From: Achromobacter pestifer
GTDB taxonomy: Bacteria; Pseudomonadota; Gammaproteobacteria; Burkholderiales; Burkholderiaceae_B
Assembly (NCBI RefSeq): GCF_902859625.1
Contig: NZ_CADIJX010000001.1
Coordinates: forward strand, 620,001 to 684,000
Length of the DNA: 64,000 nt
Direction: 5' to 3'
The position numbers and the translations under genes were made by a program. Below are positions 1-8,596 of the stretch, piece by piece (within the stretch, counting starts at the first letter, position 1; each line of letters begins with the position of its first letter). The notes beneath the pieces are model-generated. The model saw only the letters and a list, made by a program, of their open reading frames with translations. It had not been told where the DNA came from and did no database searches.

Positions 1-1023
1 AAGATGGCCGGGCAAGGCTTGTTGGGCATCACCGTGGCGGAACCGGACGGCGGCGTGGGCGGCTCGCTCATGGATGCCGTCATCGCCATCGAGACGGTGG
101 CATCCGTGTGTCCGCGCAGCGCCGACGTCGTGCAAGCGGGCAATTTCGGGGCCATCCGCGTATTGGCCGAATATGGCAGCGCGCTGCAAAAACAGAAGTA
201 CCTGACCGCGCTGCTGGCGGGCGAAGGGCTGATCTCGGTCGGCATGACGGAGCCTGACGCCGGGTCGGCGGTGACCGAGCTGAAGACCAGCGCAACCCGT
301 GCCGAGGGCGGCTGGCGCATCAATGGCACGAAGATCTTCACCACGCACGGGCCGCACGCCAGTGTGATCCTGACCTATGTGCGCTTCGGCCCGGGCACGG
401 GAGGCATCGGTTCGGTGCTGATCGATACCAAGGCCACCGGGGTGAAACTGGGCAAGCGATCCGCCTTCATGTCGGGCGAGGAATGGGTTGAGATCTTCTT
501 CGACGACGTGTTCGTGGCGGACGACATGGTGGTGCTGGGCGAGGGCGGATTCAAAAAGCAGATCGCGGGCTTCAACGTGGAACGTATCGGCAATACGGCG
601 AGATCCCTGGCGCTGGGCCGCTATGCCTACGAAGAAGCGCGCAACTGGGCCATGCAGCGCAAGCAGTTCGGCCGGCTGCTTTGCGAATTCCAGGGCCTGC
701 AATGGAAATTCGCGGATATGCGGATCAAGTTGGACGCGGCGCAGCTCCTGCTGTATCGGGCAGCCAGCGGCGCGGACACCGGTTTTCCGTCGGCCACGGA
801 CACCGCCATCGCCAAGGCCTATTGCAACCAGGTCGGGTTCGACGTTGCCAACGACGCCTTGCAGGTGCTGGGCGGTCTGGGCTACAGCCGGGAGTCGCTG
901 GTGGAATATTGCGTGCGGCGTTGCCGCGGGTGGATGATTGCCGGCGGCTCTATCGAGATATTGAAGAACCGCATCGCGGAAGGCATATTCGAGCGGAGCT
1001 TTCCGCAGCGGCCACCCCGTTAA
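1..1023 (+). CDS. Acyl-CoA dehydrogenase, 5' end cut by window edge
   Basis: FAD enzyme that introduces the alpha-beta double bond in an acyl-CoA and passes electrons to ETF. The frame is open from the first base, so the true start is upstream; relative to the usual ~380 residues about 40 N-terminal residues are missing. Seen: the flavin/substrate motif GMTEPDAGSA at visible residue 81, the middle beta domain, and the C-terminal helical bundle (QRKQFGRLL, QVLGGLGYS). Odd: where medium-chain enzymes carry the catalytic Glu in an EGT motif, this protein reads AGGSIEI (residues 314-320), so the base must be elsewhere, as in isovaleryl-CoA-type enzymes. Substrate is not predictable. It converges on the Rrf2 gene with a 3-nt gap. 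Confidence 0.9.
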   Translation, partial: KMAGQGLLGITVAEPDGGVGGSLMDAVIAIETVASVCPRSADVVQAGNFGAIRVLAEYGSALQKQKYLTALLAGEGLISVGMTEPDAGSAVTELKTSATRAEGGWRINGTKIFTTHGPHASVILTYVRFGPGTGGIGSVLIDTKATGVKLGKRSAFMSGEEWVEIFFDDVFVADDMVVLGEGGFKKQIAGFNVERIGNTARSLALGRYAYEEARNWAMQRKQFGRLLCEFQGLQWKFADMRIKLDAAQLLLYRAASGADTGFPSATDTAIAKAYCNQVGFDVANDALQVLGGLGYSRESLVEYCVRRCRGWMIAGGSIEILKNRIAEGIFERSFPQRPPR

Positions 1024-1026
1024 GCG

Positions 1027-1491
1027 TCACTCCGCGTGCACGGTGTTCAAGTTGAAGCTGCTGCCGTTCTGCACCATGCCGGCATGAAAGTCCCGGCTGA
1101 GCGCGGCCAGCGTCACCCCGGCAAACCGTTCCATCAGCAAGGCTTCGGCGTCTTCAAAGGCGCCGGACAGCGCTGTATTCACGGCAGCTTCGACCAGGCA
1201 GCCGGGCGCATCACTGCGGTTGCCCATGGCGAAGATCTCGGGGGAGCCCAAGGCTTCATAGATGTCGCGCAAGGTGACGTCGTTGAAATCGCACGAGATC
1301 GTCCAGCCGCCGCCATGCCCCTTTTCGGAATGCACCAGGCCTTGGTCGCGCAGCCCCGCCATGATCCGGCGAATGACGACCGGATTGGTCTGCATGACCC
1401 GGCCCAGGTCTTCAGAGGTCATGGGGCCGGGCGCTTCGGCCATGTGCAGCAGCACATGCAGCACGCCGGATAGTTTGCTGTCTCTTCTCAT
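1027..1491 (-). CDS. Rrf2 family transcriptional regulator
   Basis: A 154-residue winged-helix repressor of the Rrf2 family. Visible: an N-terminal HTH ([16 protein letters not shown], then [20 protein letters not shown]), the wing GGGWTIS, and the family motif [10 protein letters not shown]. The cysteine cluster of Fe-S members (IscR, NsrR) is absent; only isolated Cys occur, so this is probably a cluster-free, YwgB-like member. The ATG at 1491 is preferred over the in-frame ATG at 1500 because AGGA lies 8 nt upstream. A perfect 12-bp inverted repeat covers the start codon, suggesting autorepression. Target genes are unknown. Confidence 0.88.
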   Translation of the reverse strand: MRRDSKLSGVLHVLLHMAEAPGPMTSEDLGRVMQTNPVVIRRIMAGLRDQGLVHSEKGHGGGWTISCDFNDVTLRDIYEALGSPEIFAMGNRSDAPGCLVEAAVNTALSGAFEDAEALLMERFAGVTLAALSRDFHAGMVQNGSSFNLNTVHAE

Positions 1492-1516
1492 GCAACGCAT
1501 CCTATTGCATGAGAAG
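1484..1516. promoter_or_regulatory. Perfect 12-bp dyad over the rrf2 start
   Basis: CTTCTCATGCAA (1484-1495) and TTGCATGAGAAG (1505-1516) are exact reverse complements separated by 9 nt. The dyad includes the start codon of the Rrf2-type gene. Rrf2 regulators bind dyads of this size, so it is probably the gene's own operator (inference). Confidence 0.6.
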
Positions 1517-1541
1517 GGATGGGGTCAAACGTGATGATGAA

Positions 1542-2435
1542 CTACGTGCGCTTGGCGGACCAGCTGCCTTTGCCGGCCGCCGTGCCGCTCATGGTCTTGC
1601 CGTTGACTTCGCCGGTGTAGCGCACGCCATTGGCCACGAATGAAATCGCGGTGCCGTCCATGCGCGCATCGGAAATGTCGGCCGACCCTAATTTTCCCGA
1701 AAGCATCTGGTATTGCTGGGTCAGATGCAGCGTCTGGCCGCTGACGTCCCATTTGCCTTCCACCTTGGCCGGCACGATCCACAACAGTGCCGTGCAGTAA
1801 GTCGAGCAATCCTGCGTGATGGTTTCCGCCGCGTCCGGCTCCCAGTCCCCCATGCGGAAGGTATTGGAGACCACCCGGGTGCCGGGCGGCAGTTGGAGCA
1901 GGGTGGGCCGCAGCTTCTCGTTGATGGTGGTCAGCAGGAACATGGTGATCACGTCCGCTTTTGACAGGTCGGTCTGGAACAGGTCGGCCGCGATGAAGGT
2001 GGCCCGGTCTGAAACGCCTGCGCGCTGTGCGTTGCGGCGCGACAGTTCGACCAGATCCGGGTTGTATTCAATGCCTTGGGCGGTCAGGCCGCGCTGGGCG
2101 GCGGTGATCACGGTGCGGCCGTCGCCGGATCCCAGATCCATCAGCCGGTCTTGCGGCGTGACCTTGGCCATATCCAGCATCTTGTCCACCAGGGCCTGTG
2201 GGGTGGGCACCCAGATCACATCCTTGCCATCCTGGCCGACGTCCGGCACGTATTCCTTTGGGGTGGCGGGCTTTGCCGCAGGTTGCGCCGTTGCCATGGC
2301 GGCATACGCCAGGGACAAGGCCATGGCCGTACCCACCAGGGCGGCACGGATCCGAGGCGTCAAGAAAAGCAGGCGTTGCTGGCCGCTGCGAATCGGTGTG
2401 CGGCCGGAGTTTAGTGGCTGAGTCGTGGGTTGCAT
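1542..2435 (-). CDS. Exported class I SAM-dependent methyltransferase-like protein
   Basis: A 297-residue protein. The start at 2435 has AAGGAAG upstream; a longer frame to 2717 lacks support. Residues ~30-52 form a hydrophobic segment ending in ATAQA-like small residues, i.e. a signal peptide or anchor. A Rossmann methyltransferase fold follows, with motif I LMDLGSGDGRT and an acidic strand-2 end (GIEYNPDLVELS). The C-terminal ~100 residues (KWDVSGQTL to GSWSAKRT) form a separate beta-rich tail. Oddity: SAM is cytoplasmic, yet the protein looks exported or anchored. Either the signal is an inward-facing anchor or the fold has another role. The substrate is unknown. Confidence 0.75.
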   Translation of the reverse strand: MQPTTQPLNSGRTPIRSGQQRLLFLTPRIRAALVGTAMALSLAYAAMATAQPAAKPATPKEYVPDVGQDGKDVIWVPTPQALVDKMLDMAKVTPQDRLMDLGSGDGRTVITAAQRGLTAQGIEYNPDLVELSRRNAQRAGVSDRATFIAADLFQTDLSKADVITMFLLTTINEKLRPTLLQLPPGTRVVSNTFRMGDWEPDAAETITQDCSTYCTALLWIVPAKVEGKWDVSGQTLHLTQQYQMLSGKLGSADISDARMDGTAISFVANGVRYTGEVNGKTMSGTAAGKGSWSAKRT

Positions 2436-2506
2436 GATGGCTTCCTTGTGGGTCAGTACCAGTGATGACGCGCGGGCGCAGCGCCGCCCGCCGGGTAAAA
2501 CACACG

Positions 2507-3874
2507 CTAGTCGGGCAATGTGGCAGGCTTGAGCAGGCGCAGCATGGGAATGCCGGCGGCCAGCACTGCCAGGCCGATCAGTGCGCCGGCGCCCGCGTAG
2601 ACCGCGCTGGAATAGACCAAGCCGGCGCAGGTCAGCCCCAGCAGGAGTGGAGGCAGGGGATAGAGTGGGACGCGGAACGGGCGCGGACGGTCGGGATCCA
2701 GCTGGCGCAAACGCCATACCGACGCCGCCACCAACAGCATGAACAGCCAGAAGACCGGCGCGGTATAGGCCACCAGCGTTTGCACGCTGTTTTGGCTGAA
2801 CGCACCCAGGCCCACCAGCACCAAGGTGATCGCGCCCTGCGCAAGCAGGGCGGCAACAGGCGTTTCATTGCGGGCGCTCCAGCCCGCCAGCGCGTGCAGT
2901 CGCGGCACGTCGCGGCCCAGGGCGTAATAGACGCGAGCGCCCGTGATGATGGTGCCGTTGATGGTGCTGAGCGCGGTGGCGCAGATGGTCAGGCTGAGCA
3001 ACGCGGCGGCATAGGGGCCGGCGGCCAATTGCATGACGTCGGCTCCCAATGCGGGGGTGTCGCGCAGGCCTTGCAAGCCGAATATCTCCAGCAAGGCCAG
3101 GTTGGTCAGCACATAGGCGCCTGTCACGATCACCGTGCCGATCAGCAGCACCCGGCTCATGTTGCGGTCGGGATTGCGCAGTTCGCCGCTGAGATAGGCG
3201 GCTTCGTTCCAGCCGCCATACGTCAGCAACACGAACACCATGCCCATGCCCATCAAGCCCGCCGGGCTGCCGGCAAGCGGCGTGGGTGCCGCCGTTGCCA
3301 GCGCGTCGCCTGAGGCCGTCAGGCTGGCGGTCAGGACGGCCGCCAGCGCAGCCAGCGTCAATAGGGTGAAAACCCATTGCACTCGTTTGGAATAGCGCGT
3401 GCCGACGATGTTCAAGGCGGTCAGCGCCACAACCGAGATCGCCGCATGTATCGCCGGACCATAGGCGCCCAAGGGCATCAGGCGTTGCGCGTAATCGGCA
3501 TAGATGTAGGCGACCACGGCGATGGCGCCGGTTTGGATCACGGTGCAACGCGCCCAGGCGAACATCAGACCCACTCGCGGCCCCCAGGCCCGGGTCAAGT
3601 ACAGGTATTCTCCGCCCGCGCCCGGGTAGGCCGAGCCGAGTTCGGCGTAGCACAGCGCGCCGACCAGCATCACCAGGCCGCCCGCGCACCATAACGCGAT
3701 ATACATCGCCTCGGAGCCTGCGTGTTGCGCCACCAGGGGCGGAAATCCGAAGATGCCGATGCCGATCACCACGCCAACCAGCACCACGGTGGCGTCCATC
3801 ACCGATAAGCCTGGCTGCGCCGCATGAGGCATACGAGTCGGTATCGCGGCGGCGCGCGGACGGATCAGTGTCAT
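2507..3874 (-). CDS. APC superfamily amino acid permease
   Basis: A 455-residue inner-membrane transporter with about 12 hydrophobic helices. The first helix carries the APC signature GIGIFGFPP, and helix 2-3 the segment ELGSAYPGAGGEY typical of amino acid/polyamine antiporters and cationic amino acid carriers. Loop residues GGWNEAAYLSGELRNPDRN resemble the YfnA/SteT type. It probably exchanges or takes up an amino acid; the substrate cannot be read. It lies downstream of a 287-bp AT-rich intergenic stretch that must contain its promoter. Confidence 0.85.
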   Translation of the reverse strand: MTLIRPRAAAIPTRMPHAAQPGLSVMDATVVLVGVVIGIGIFGFPPLVAQHAGSEAMYIALWCAGGLVMLVGALCYAELGSAYPGAGGEYLYLTRAWGPRVGLMFAWARCTVIQTGAIAVVAYIYADYAQRLMPLGAYGPAIHAAISVVALTALNIVGTRYSKRVQWVFTLLTLAALAAVLTASLTASGDALATAAPTPLAGSPAGLMGMGMVFVLLTYGGWNEAAYLSGELRNPDRNMSRVLLIGTVIVTGAYVLTNLALLEIFGLQGLRDTPALGADVMQLAAGPYAAALLSLTICATALSTINGTIITGARVYYALGRDVPRLHALAGWSARNETPVAALLAQGAITLVLVGLGAFSQNSVQTLVAYTAPVFWLFMLLVAASVWRLRQLDPDRPRPFRVPLYPLPPLLLGLTCAGLVYSSAVYAGAGALIGLAVLAAGIPMLRLLKPATLPD

Positions 3875-4161
3875 GGGGGCTCTCGGAGGGGCGGCGGGAC
3901 ACAGGCATGGCGCATGCCGGAGAAGGCGCCTGACAATAACCTGAACTATTAGCGACCCATCCGAGAGCAGAAAAGTTTCTTCGGGGTTTCCCTAGAAATA
4001 AAGGGGCATGACCGAATCCTCATGCCTCACTTTCATCTCTATATCACATTAAATAAGATCGATAACTTGATGATTATTAACAAATATTCATCTTGTATTA
4101 AAGTAATTTGTTTAAAGTGATTTATGAGAAGGCAGTGGCATCGAACATTGCGTTGCTGCCC
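3875..4161. other. AT-rich intergenic region without a gene
   Basis: 287 bp between two minus-strand genes. The part around 4035-4130 is strikingly AT-rich (about a quarter G+C by eye) inside a GC-rich genome. No credible ORF was found. A weak inverted repeat GATGA (4069-4073)/TCATC (4088-4092) is present. It must hold the promoter of the permease gene and the 3' end of the upstream catabolic transcript. No clear terminator was seen. Confidence 0.5.
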
Positions 4162-4740
4162 CTATCGCTGACCGTCGTGAACGGACACCGCCTCTTTGGT
4201 CAGGCCGCCCAACCTTGAATTCACCCGCCCGCCAGTACCCATGACCAGGGCAAACAGGATCTCGCCCGCGCGCGGCGCATCCTGGATGCCGATTTCGATA
4301 CTGTTGAAGTGGCTGCGCACATAGGAAGCGTGGATGTAATGCACGGGCACCATGATGCGGTAACCCGCCACCGCGACGGCCTTCACCGCCGGCACCATGG
4401 CCTTCGGTTCCCCTAGCACCGTGCGCATAGCCCAGCCCCCGGCTTCATGCCAGACGGCGCCATGCTCCATTTCACCGTCCAGCCCAACGATGGCGGCCTT
4501 GCTGTAGACCTCGATGTTGTCCTTGCCTAGCGTCTCCACCAGTTCGGTGGCCAACAATGTGCCCAGTGTGCGCAATTCGGCCATGAACGGCATCAGATCC
4601 TGTTCGTAGCGGCCCGCGTAGGGGTTCTTGATGACGGCGCAGGACGCCGCCAGCTTCAACGGCCGCTCGGGGGCGGGGCCGTTTTCATGAAATGTGGTTT
4701 CAACAATCAAGCTACGCTTGCGGATTTCAATCAACGACAT
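4162..4740 (-). CDS. DUF1185 amino acid synthesis family protein
   Basis: A 192-residue protein of the PF06684 (AA_synth/DUF1185) family, common in Burkholderiales near Bug-type binding proteins and often annotated as amino acid synthesis protein; its biochemical role is not established. Features seen: IEIRKR near the N-terminus, SCAVIKNPYAGRY, and GGRVNSRLGGL at the C-terminus. The start at 4740 fits the conserved N-terminus; the frame extends to 4836 but overlaps the upstream gene. It lies 34 nt after the Bug gene, so the two are likely co-transcribed with the dehydrogenase gene upstream. Confidence 0.75.
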   Translation of the reverse strand: MSLIEIRKRSLIVETTFHENGPAPERPLKLAASCAVIKNPYAGRYEQDLMPFMAELRTLGTLLATELVETLGKDNIEVYSKAAIVGLDGEMEHGAVWHEAGGWAMRTVLGEPKAMVPAVKAVAVAGYRIMVPVHYIHASYVRSHFNSIEIGIQDAPRAGEILFALVMGTGGRVNSRLGGLTKEAVSVHDGQR

Positions 4741-4774
4741 GGGATTCTCGATAGAGGGGATGAGTGGGGTTGGG

Positions 4775-5740
4775 TCATTGCGGCGGAATACCGGTTTCTT
4801 TGACGATGGCCGCCCATTTGCCGATCTCGGCGACAACGAACGCGCCGAATTCCGCAGGGCTTTGCCGTTTCACCGTCAGACCTTGGCGGGCATAGGTTTC
4901 CTGCAATTCCTGATTCGCCAGGGCGTAGTCCAGTGAACGCGCCAGCCGGTCAGCCACTGGCTGCGGCAAGCCAGCCGGCCCCATCAGGCCAAACCAGACG
5001 GTCAGGTTGAAGCCCGGCGCACCACTTTCGTTCAAGGTGGGGATGTCAGGCGCCAGGGCGAAGCGGTCTGGCGTGCTGACGCCGTAGGTCTTGACCTTGC
5101 CCGCGCGGGCTTGCTGCAAGCCATTGGCCAAATCCGTGAACGTCAGGTCAACCGTACCGCCGATGACGTCGGTCAAGGCTTGCGGGCCACCGCGATACGG
5201 CACCGCAGTGACCGTGATATCGCCCATCGCCGCCAGCTTGGCGCCGAATACCTGGGCGCTGCCCGATCCATAGGCGTAGGTTAGTTTGCCGGGGTGCTGG
5301 CGGCCATAGGCGAAGAGTTCTCCCACGTTGGAACCCGCTACCTTGGGCGAGCCGACCAGCAGGTATGGTGTTTCGGCCACGGCGCCAATGGGCGCAAGGT
5401 CTGTCGCCGGGTTGTAAGGCAGGTCCTTGAACAGGCTGACCCCGCTTGCCGCCGTGGACACGCCGACCACGACCAGCGTATAGCCGTCGGGCTTGGCACG
5501 GGCTACGTCATGTGTGCCGATGATGCCGTTGGCGCCCGGCTTGTTCTCGACGACAACGGGCTGGCCCAAGTCGGCGGCCATGTGTTTTCCCAAACTACGG
5601 GCGACCACATCGGTGATGCTGCCGGGCGGGAAGGGGACGACCATACGGATGGGATGGTCGGGGAAGGTCGGTGCGGCAATCGTCGGGGCGGTCGCGGTCA
5701 GCCCCAGCGCCAAGGCGATGGCGGCGGCAGTGTGATGCAT
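4775..5740 (-). CDS. Bug/TctC-type periplasmic substrate-binding protein
   Basis: A 321-residue periplasmic solute receptor of the tripartite tricarboxylate transporter family (Bug), hugely expanded in Bordetella and Achromobacter. It has a signal peptide (residues 1-22, ending TIAAP), then FPDHPIRMVVPFPPGS and VENKPGANGIIG, the two ligand-loop signatures of the family. AAGGGAG precedes the ATG. No TctA/TctB membrane genes are nearby, so it is an orphan receptor, usual for this group. Neighbours suggest a small carboxylate ligand (inference). Confidence 0.9.
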   Translation of the reverse strand: MHHTAAAIALALGLTATAPTIAAPTFPDHPIRMVVPFPPGSITDVVARSLGKHMAADLGQPVVVENKPGANGIIGTHDVARAKPDGYTLVVVGVSTAASGVSLFKDLPYNPATDLAPIGAVAETPYLLVGSPKVAGSNVGELFAYGRQHPGKLTYAYGSGSAQVFGAKLAAMGDITVTAVPYRGGPQALTDVIGGTVDLTFTDLANGLQQARAGKVKTYGVSTPDRFALAPDIPTLNESGAPGFNLTVWFGLMGPAGLPQPVADRLARSLDYALANQELQETYARQGLTVKRQSPAEFGAFVVAEIGKWAAIVKETGIPPQ

Positions 5741-5800
5741 GGTGTTGTCTCCCTTGTGGCGGGTGTGCCTGGTTTTGTTATCGATGCGCTGCTGGGCGCA

Positions 5801-6709
5801 TTAATCGGCGTCGTGCCGTGTTTCCAGATAGCGGTAGATCTCCGTGTTGTCCGAGGTGGCGGGCAGGGTGTCTTGCGCCTGCCGCCACAGGGTCGTGCAA
5901 AGCGACAACTGCGGAGCGGCCACGCCGGCCAGTTGTTGCAGGCTGTCGGCCGTGCGGAGATCTTTGGCCATCAAAGCCAGGGCAAAGCCGCCATTGAAGG
6001 TGCGCGGCACGATGAATTGCGCCAACTTGGTTTCGGTGGCGACGTTGCGGCCGCTCGATGCGTTCAATACCTGCGTAAAGATCGCGGGGTCCAGATCCAT
6101 GCCCTGGGCAATCAACATGGCTTCGCTGGCGGCCAGCAGGCCGGCCGCATAGACATAGTTGTTCAGTGCTTTCATGGCGTGGGCGGAACCCACCGGACCC
6201 GTGTGGATCGTCGTGGCGCCCATGCGCGACAGGATCGGCCGCACGCGCTCAAGATCGCTGGCGGCGCCGCCCGCCATGATGGCCAAGGTGCCACTGGCGG
6301 CCTTGGCCACCGCGCCGGACACTGGCGCGTCGATCAAGGTGATGCCGGCTTCGTGCAGCAGCGGCGCTAGCCGCAGCGTGTCGGCGGGGTGCGACGAGCC
6401 CATGTCGATCAGCGTTGCCCCGCGTGCCAACAAGGCAGCCAAACCGGGCGCGTCCGGCGAGCCCTCGATGACGGCATTGGTGACCGTGCTGTTGGGCAAC
6501 ATCGTGATGACCACCTCGCAGCCCGCCAGGTCGGCCAGGCTGGCGGCAGGCAGCAGCGTGCGGCCCCAGGCCGGATGGGTCTTCAAGCGATCCAGCCTTT
6601 GCGGATCACGGTCGTAGGCATGGATGCGGAAGGCCTCCGCGCCCGCCAGATTCTCAAGCATCGGCAAGCCCATCATTCCCAAGCCGATGAATCCCAATTT
6701 CAACGTCAT
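5801..6709 (-). CDS. NAD(P)-dependent 3-hydroxyisobutyrate dehydrogenase-like enzyme
   Basis: A 302-residue beta-hydroxyacid dehydrogenase. N-terminal Rossmann motif GFIGLGMMG (residues 6-14), substrate-binding DAPVSGAVAKAASG near residue 125, and catalytic-lysine helix GSAHAMKALNNY near residue 170; the C-terminal all-helical domain is complete. Members oxidise 3-hydroxyisobutyrate, tartronate semialdehyde or similar; specificity cannot be read. AAAGGGA precedes the start. It is the first gene of a minus-strand group with the Bug and DUF1185 genes and is divergent from a LysR gene that probably controls it. Confidence 0.85.
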   Translation of the reverse strand: MTLKLGFIGLGMMGLPMLENLAGAEAFRIHAYDRDPQRLDRLKTHPAWGRTLLPAASLADLAGCEVVITMLPNSTVTNAVIEGSPDAPGLAALLARGATLIDMGSSHPADTLRLAPLLHEAGITLIDAPVSGAVAKAASGTLAIMAGGAASDLERVRPILSRMGATTIHTGPVGSAHAMKALNNYVYAAGLLAASEAMLIAQGMDLDPAIFTQVLNASSGRNVATETKLAQFIVPRTFNGGFALALMAKDLRTADSLQQLAGVAAPQLSLCTTLWRQAQDTLPATSDNTEIYRYLETRHDAD

Positions 6710-6795
6710 GCAATCCCTTTATCGAAACGGCCGGAGCAACCTCCAGCGGCGACTCTGGATGCTACCGATGCGTTGGGATTTCCTCCTATGCTAAG

Positions 6796-6824
6796 TTGAC
6801 CAGGGGATATAACCATTGATTATT
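6796..6824 (+). promoter_or_regulatory. Possible LysR promoter and T-N11-A-like box
   Basis: Between the divergent genes lies TTGACC (6796-6801), 17 nt, then ATTATT (6819-6824), a plausible promoter for the lysR gene. ATAA (6809-6812) and TTAT (6820-6823) form a short dyad of the LysR box type within it. Weak but positioned for autoregulation. Confidence 0.3.
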
Positions 6825-6835
6825 GGAATGGCACG

Positions 6836-7762
6836 ATGCGGTTCAAATTGAGGCAGATGGAGGTGTTTCGGGCGGTGATGCTGACGGGGTCCATGAACGG
6901 GGCGGCAAAGTTGCTATTCGTGTCGCAACCTGCTGTCAGCCGCTTGATCGCCCATACCGAGCAGAGCCTGGGCCTGCAATTGTTTGCCCGGGACAAGGGC
7001 AAGCTCACGCCCACGCCTGAAGCGCATCGCTTATTCGAGGAAGTGGGTCCGCTATTCGAGGAAGCCCTGCGCATCGACGACTTTGCGCGGGATTTGGCGG
7101 TACGGCCGGAAGGGGCGCTGACCTTATGTTCCAGCCCTAGTCTGGGGCTGAATTTCCTGCCCCCGGTGATGGCGCGGTACCTGGAGCGCTATCCGAACGT
7201 CCGGTTGAAATACCACACGACGCTGTTGGCGGACATGGCGCACGAACTATTGGGCCGCAAGGCCGAATTGGCGGTGTCAGTGCTGCCCATAGACCACCCC
7301 AATCTGATCGTCGAACCCTTCGCCACGGGGCAAATGGTCTGCATTGTGCCCACCGGGCATCCGCTTGCCACGCAAACCAATGTCGGGCTGGCGGAATTGG
7401 CCGCCTACCGCCTGATTCTGTATAGCCGCAATATCCCCTTTGGCCAATTGGTCGCCGCGGCGTTCCAGCGGGCGGGCGTCGCCTGGAACGCCTCGGTTGA
7501 CATCGTGCGCGCCGAACTGGCTTGCGCACTGGTGCGAGCAGGGGCGGGCGTGGCGATCGTGGATCAGTTCTCGGTCGGGCAAGAGGGGTGGCCCGGCGTG
7601 GTCGTGCGGCCATTGCGCGAATCGATCCCGCTGGCGTTGAGCCTGGTGCGGTCACGCTTCGATGCCCCCAGCCGGCATGTGCAGCGCTTCGTGCGCATAC
7701 TCAAGGACCACGCGCGTGACCTACCCCCTTTGACCCCGGAGCAAGACCCGCCGCGCGACTAG
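6836..7762 (+). CDS. LysR family transcriptional regulator
   Basis: A 308-residue regulator with an N-terminal winged HTH (LRQMEVFRAVMLTGSMNGAAKL is the start, with SQPAVSRLI as recognition helix) and a C-terminal effector-binding domain beginning around residue 90. It probably controls the divergent dehydrogenase-Bug-DUF1185 group in response to the substrate or a product (family behaviour, inferred here). An internal ATG at 6857 is a less likely start. Its stop and that of the convergent DUF4148 gene share the palindrome CTAG at 7759-7762. Confidence 0.88.
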   Translation: MRFKLRQMEVFRAVMLTGSMNGAAKLLFVSQPAVSRLIAHTEQSLGLQLFARDKGKLTPTPEAHRLFEEVGPLFEEALRIDDFARDLAVRPEGALTLCSSPSLGLNFLPPVMARYLERYPNVRLKYHTTLLADMAHELLGRKAELAVSVLPIDHPNLIVEPFATGQMVCIVPTGHPLATQTNVGLAELAAYRLILYSRNIPFGQLVAAAFQRAGVAWNASVDIVRAELACALVRAGAGVAIVDQFSVGQEGWPGVVVRPLRESIPLALSLVRSRFDAPSRHVQRFVRILKDHARDLPPLTPEQDPPRD

Positions 7763-8124
7763 CCCGCGAGTTGCCTGCATAGTTCGGCGGCGTACTCCTG
7801 CCCATTGCGCATCCGTAGATACTCGGCATAGCGCTGACGATAGACAGGATTGAACGTGTCCAGCCGTTGTCGGCCGCGGAAGAGTTCCTCCATGCCGGCA
7901 CGTTTCCAGATAAGCGTATCCGCCCGGACTTCGGCACGGGTCTTCATGCCTTTTTCCTGCATGTCACGGTATGCCGCCAGGCTTGCCGGCGGGGCTTGGC
8001 AGGTGGACAACATGCCCGCTGCGGGGCCCGGCGACGCCGCGGAAGGCAGGGGCTGCGCCTGAGCGGTTGCCCCGAAGGCGGTCAGGGCCATGGCGAGAAA
8101 TAGAGAGCTAGGGATCATTGTCAT
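7759..8124 (-). CDS. DUF4148 small exported protein (1)
   Basis: A 121-residue protein with a signal peptide (FLAMALTAFGATAQAQ) and a C-terminal DUF4148-like region (KTRAEVRADTLIWKRAGMEEL, then YRQRYAEYLRMRNG). DUF4148 proteins are small periplasmic proteins of unknown function, nearly confined to Burkholderiales. Possible starts are GTG 8133, ATG 8124 and ATG 8118; ATG 8124 has GGTGA upstream. GTG 8133 would overlap the stop of the preceding DUF4148 gene as GTGA, so translation is probably coupled. Two Cys in the mature part could form a disulfide. Confidence 0.7.
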   Translation of the reverse strand: MTMIPSSLFLAMALTAFGATAQAQPLPSAASPGPAAGMLSTCQAPPASLAAYRDMQEKGMKTRAEVRADTLIWKRAGMEELFRGRQRLDTFNPVYRQRYAEYLRMRNGQEYAAELCRQLAG

Positions 8125-8129
8125 GGCAG

Positions 8130-8522
8130 TCACCGGTTGGAGTTGGGTTGGGCGCGTTCAAGCTCAAGGGCCTGTTGGTACTCTGGACCCGAGCGCATCC
8201 GCACGTATTCGGCGTAGCGGGTGCGGTAGTCCAGGCCAAAGACATCAGGCTCCAGTTCACCGCGGTGCAGCTCGGTCAGGCCGGCCTGGGTCCAGAGCCT
8301 GAGATCGGCGCGGACCTCGGCGCGGGTTTTGGACGACGGGGCATAGACCTGGGGCGGATAAGCCTGTTCGCCGTAGGTGACAAGACCCTGCGCTTTGGCT
8401 TGCTGCAATTCGGCGGCCACCTGTTCCCGCGTCATGGGCTCGGCGTAGAGCACGGGGGCTGCCGCGACGAGCGAGACGGCAAGCGCCAGCTGAATCGATA
8501 GGCGTGAAGTGGGGCGGTTCAT
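8130..8522 (-). CDS. DUF4148 small exported protein (2)
   Basis: A 130-residue protein with a signal peptide (residues 1-27, ending VLYAE) and the DUF4148 hallmark MTREQVAAELQQAKAQGLV, followed by a segment closely like its downstream neighbour (KTRAEVRADLRLWTQAGLTEL, RTRYAEYVRMRSG), which points to tandem duplication. A perfect AAGGAG lies before the ATG. It forms a two-gene unit with DUF4148 (1), directly downstream of the two-component system genes on the same strand. Function unknown; envelope-stress or metal-linked expression is inferred from context only. Confidence 0.75.
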   Translation of the reverse strand: MNRPTSRLSIQLALAVSLVAAAPVLYAEPMTREQVAAELQQAKAQGLVTYGEQAYPPQVYAPSSKTRAEVRADLRLWTQAGLTELHRGELEPDVFGLDYRTRYAEYVRMRSGPEYQQALELERAQPNSNR

Positions 8523-8596
8523 AGTGACTCCTTGAAACGTAGTAGGCGTACCAAGAAGTCTAGAGAGGGGCCCCCGACAGAATGCGAACCGGCAGA

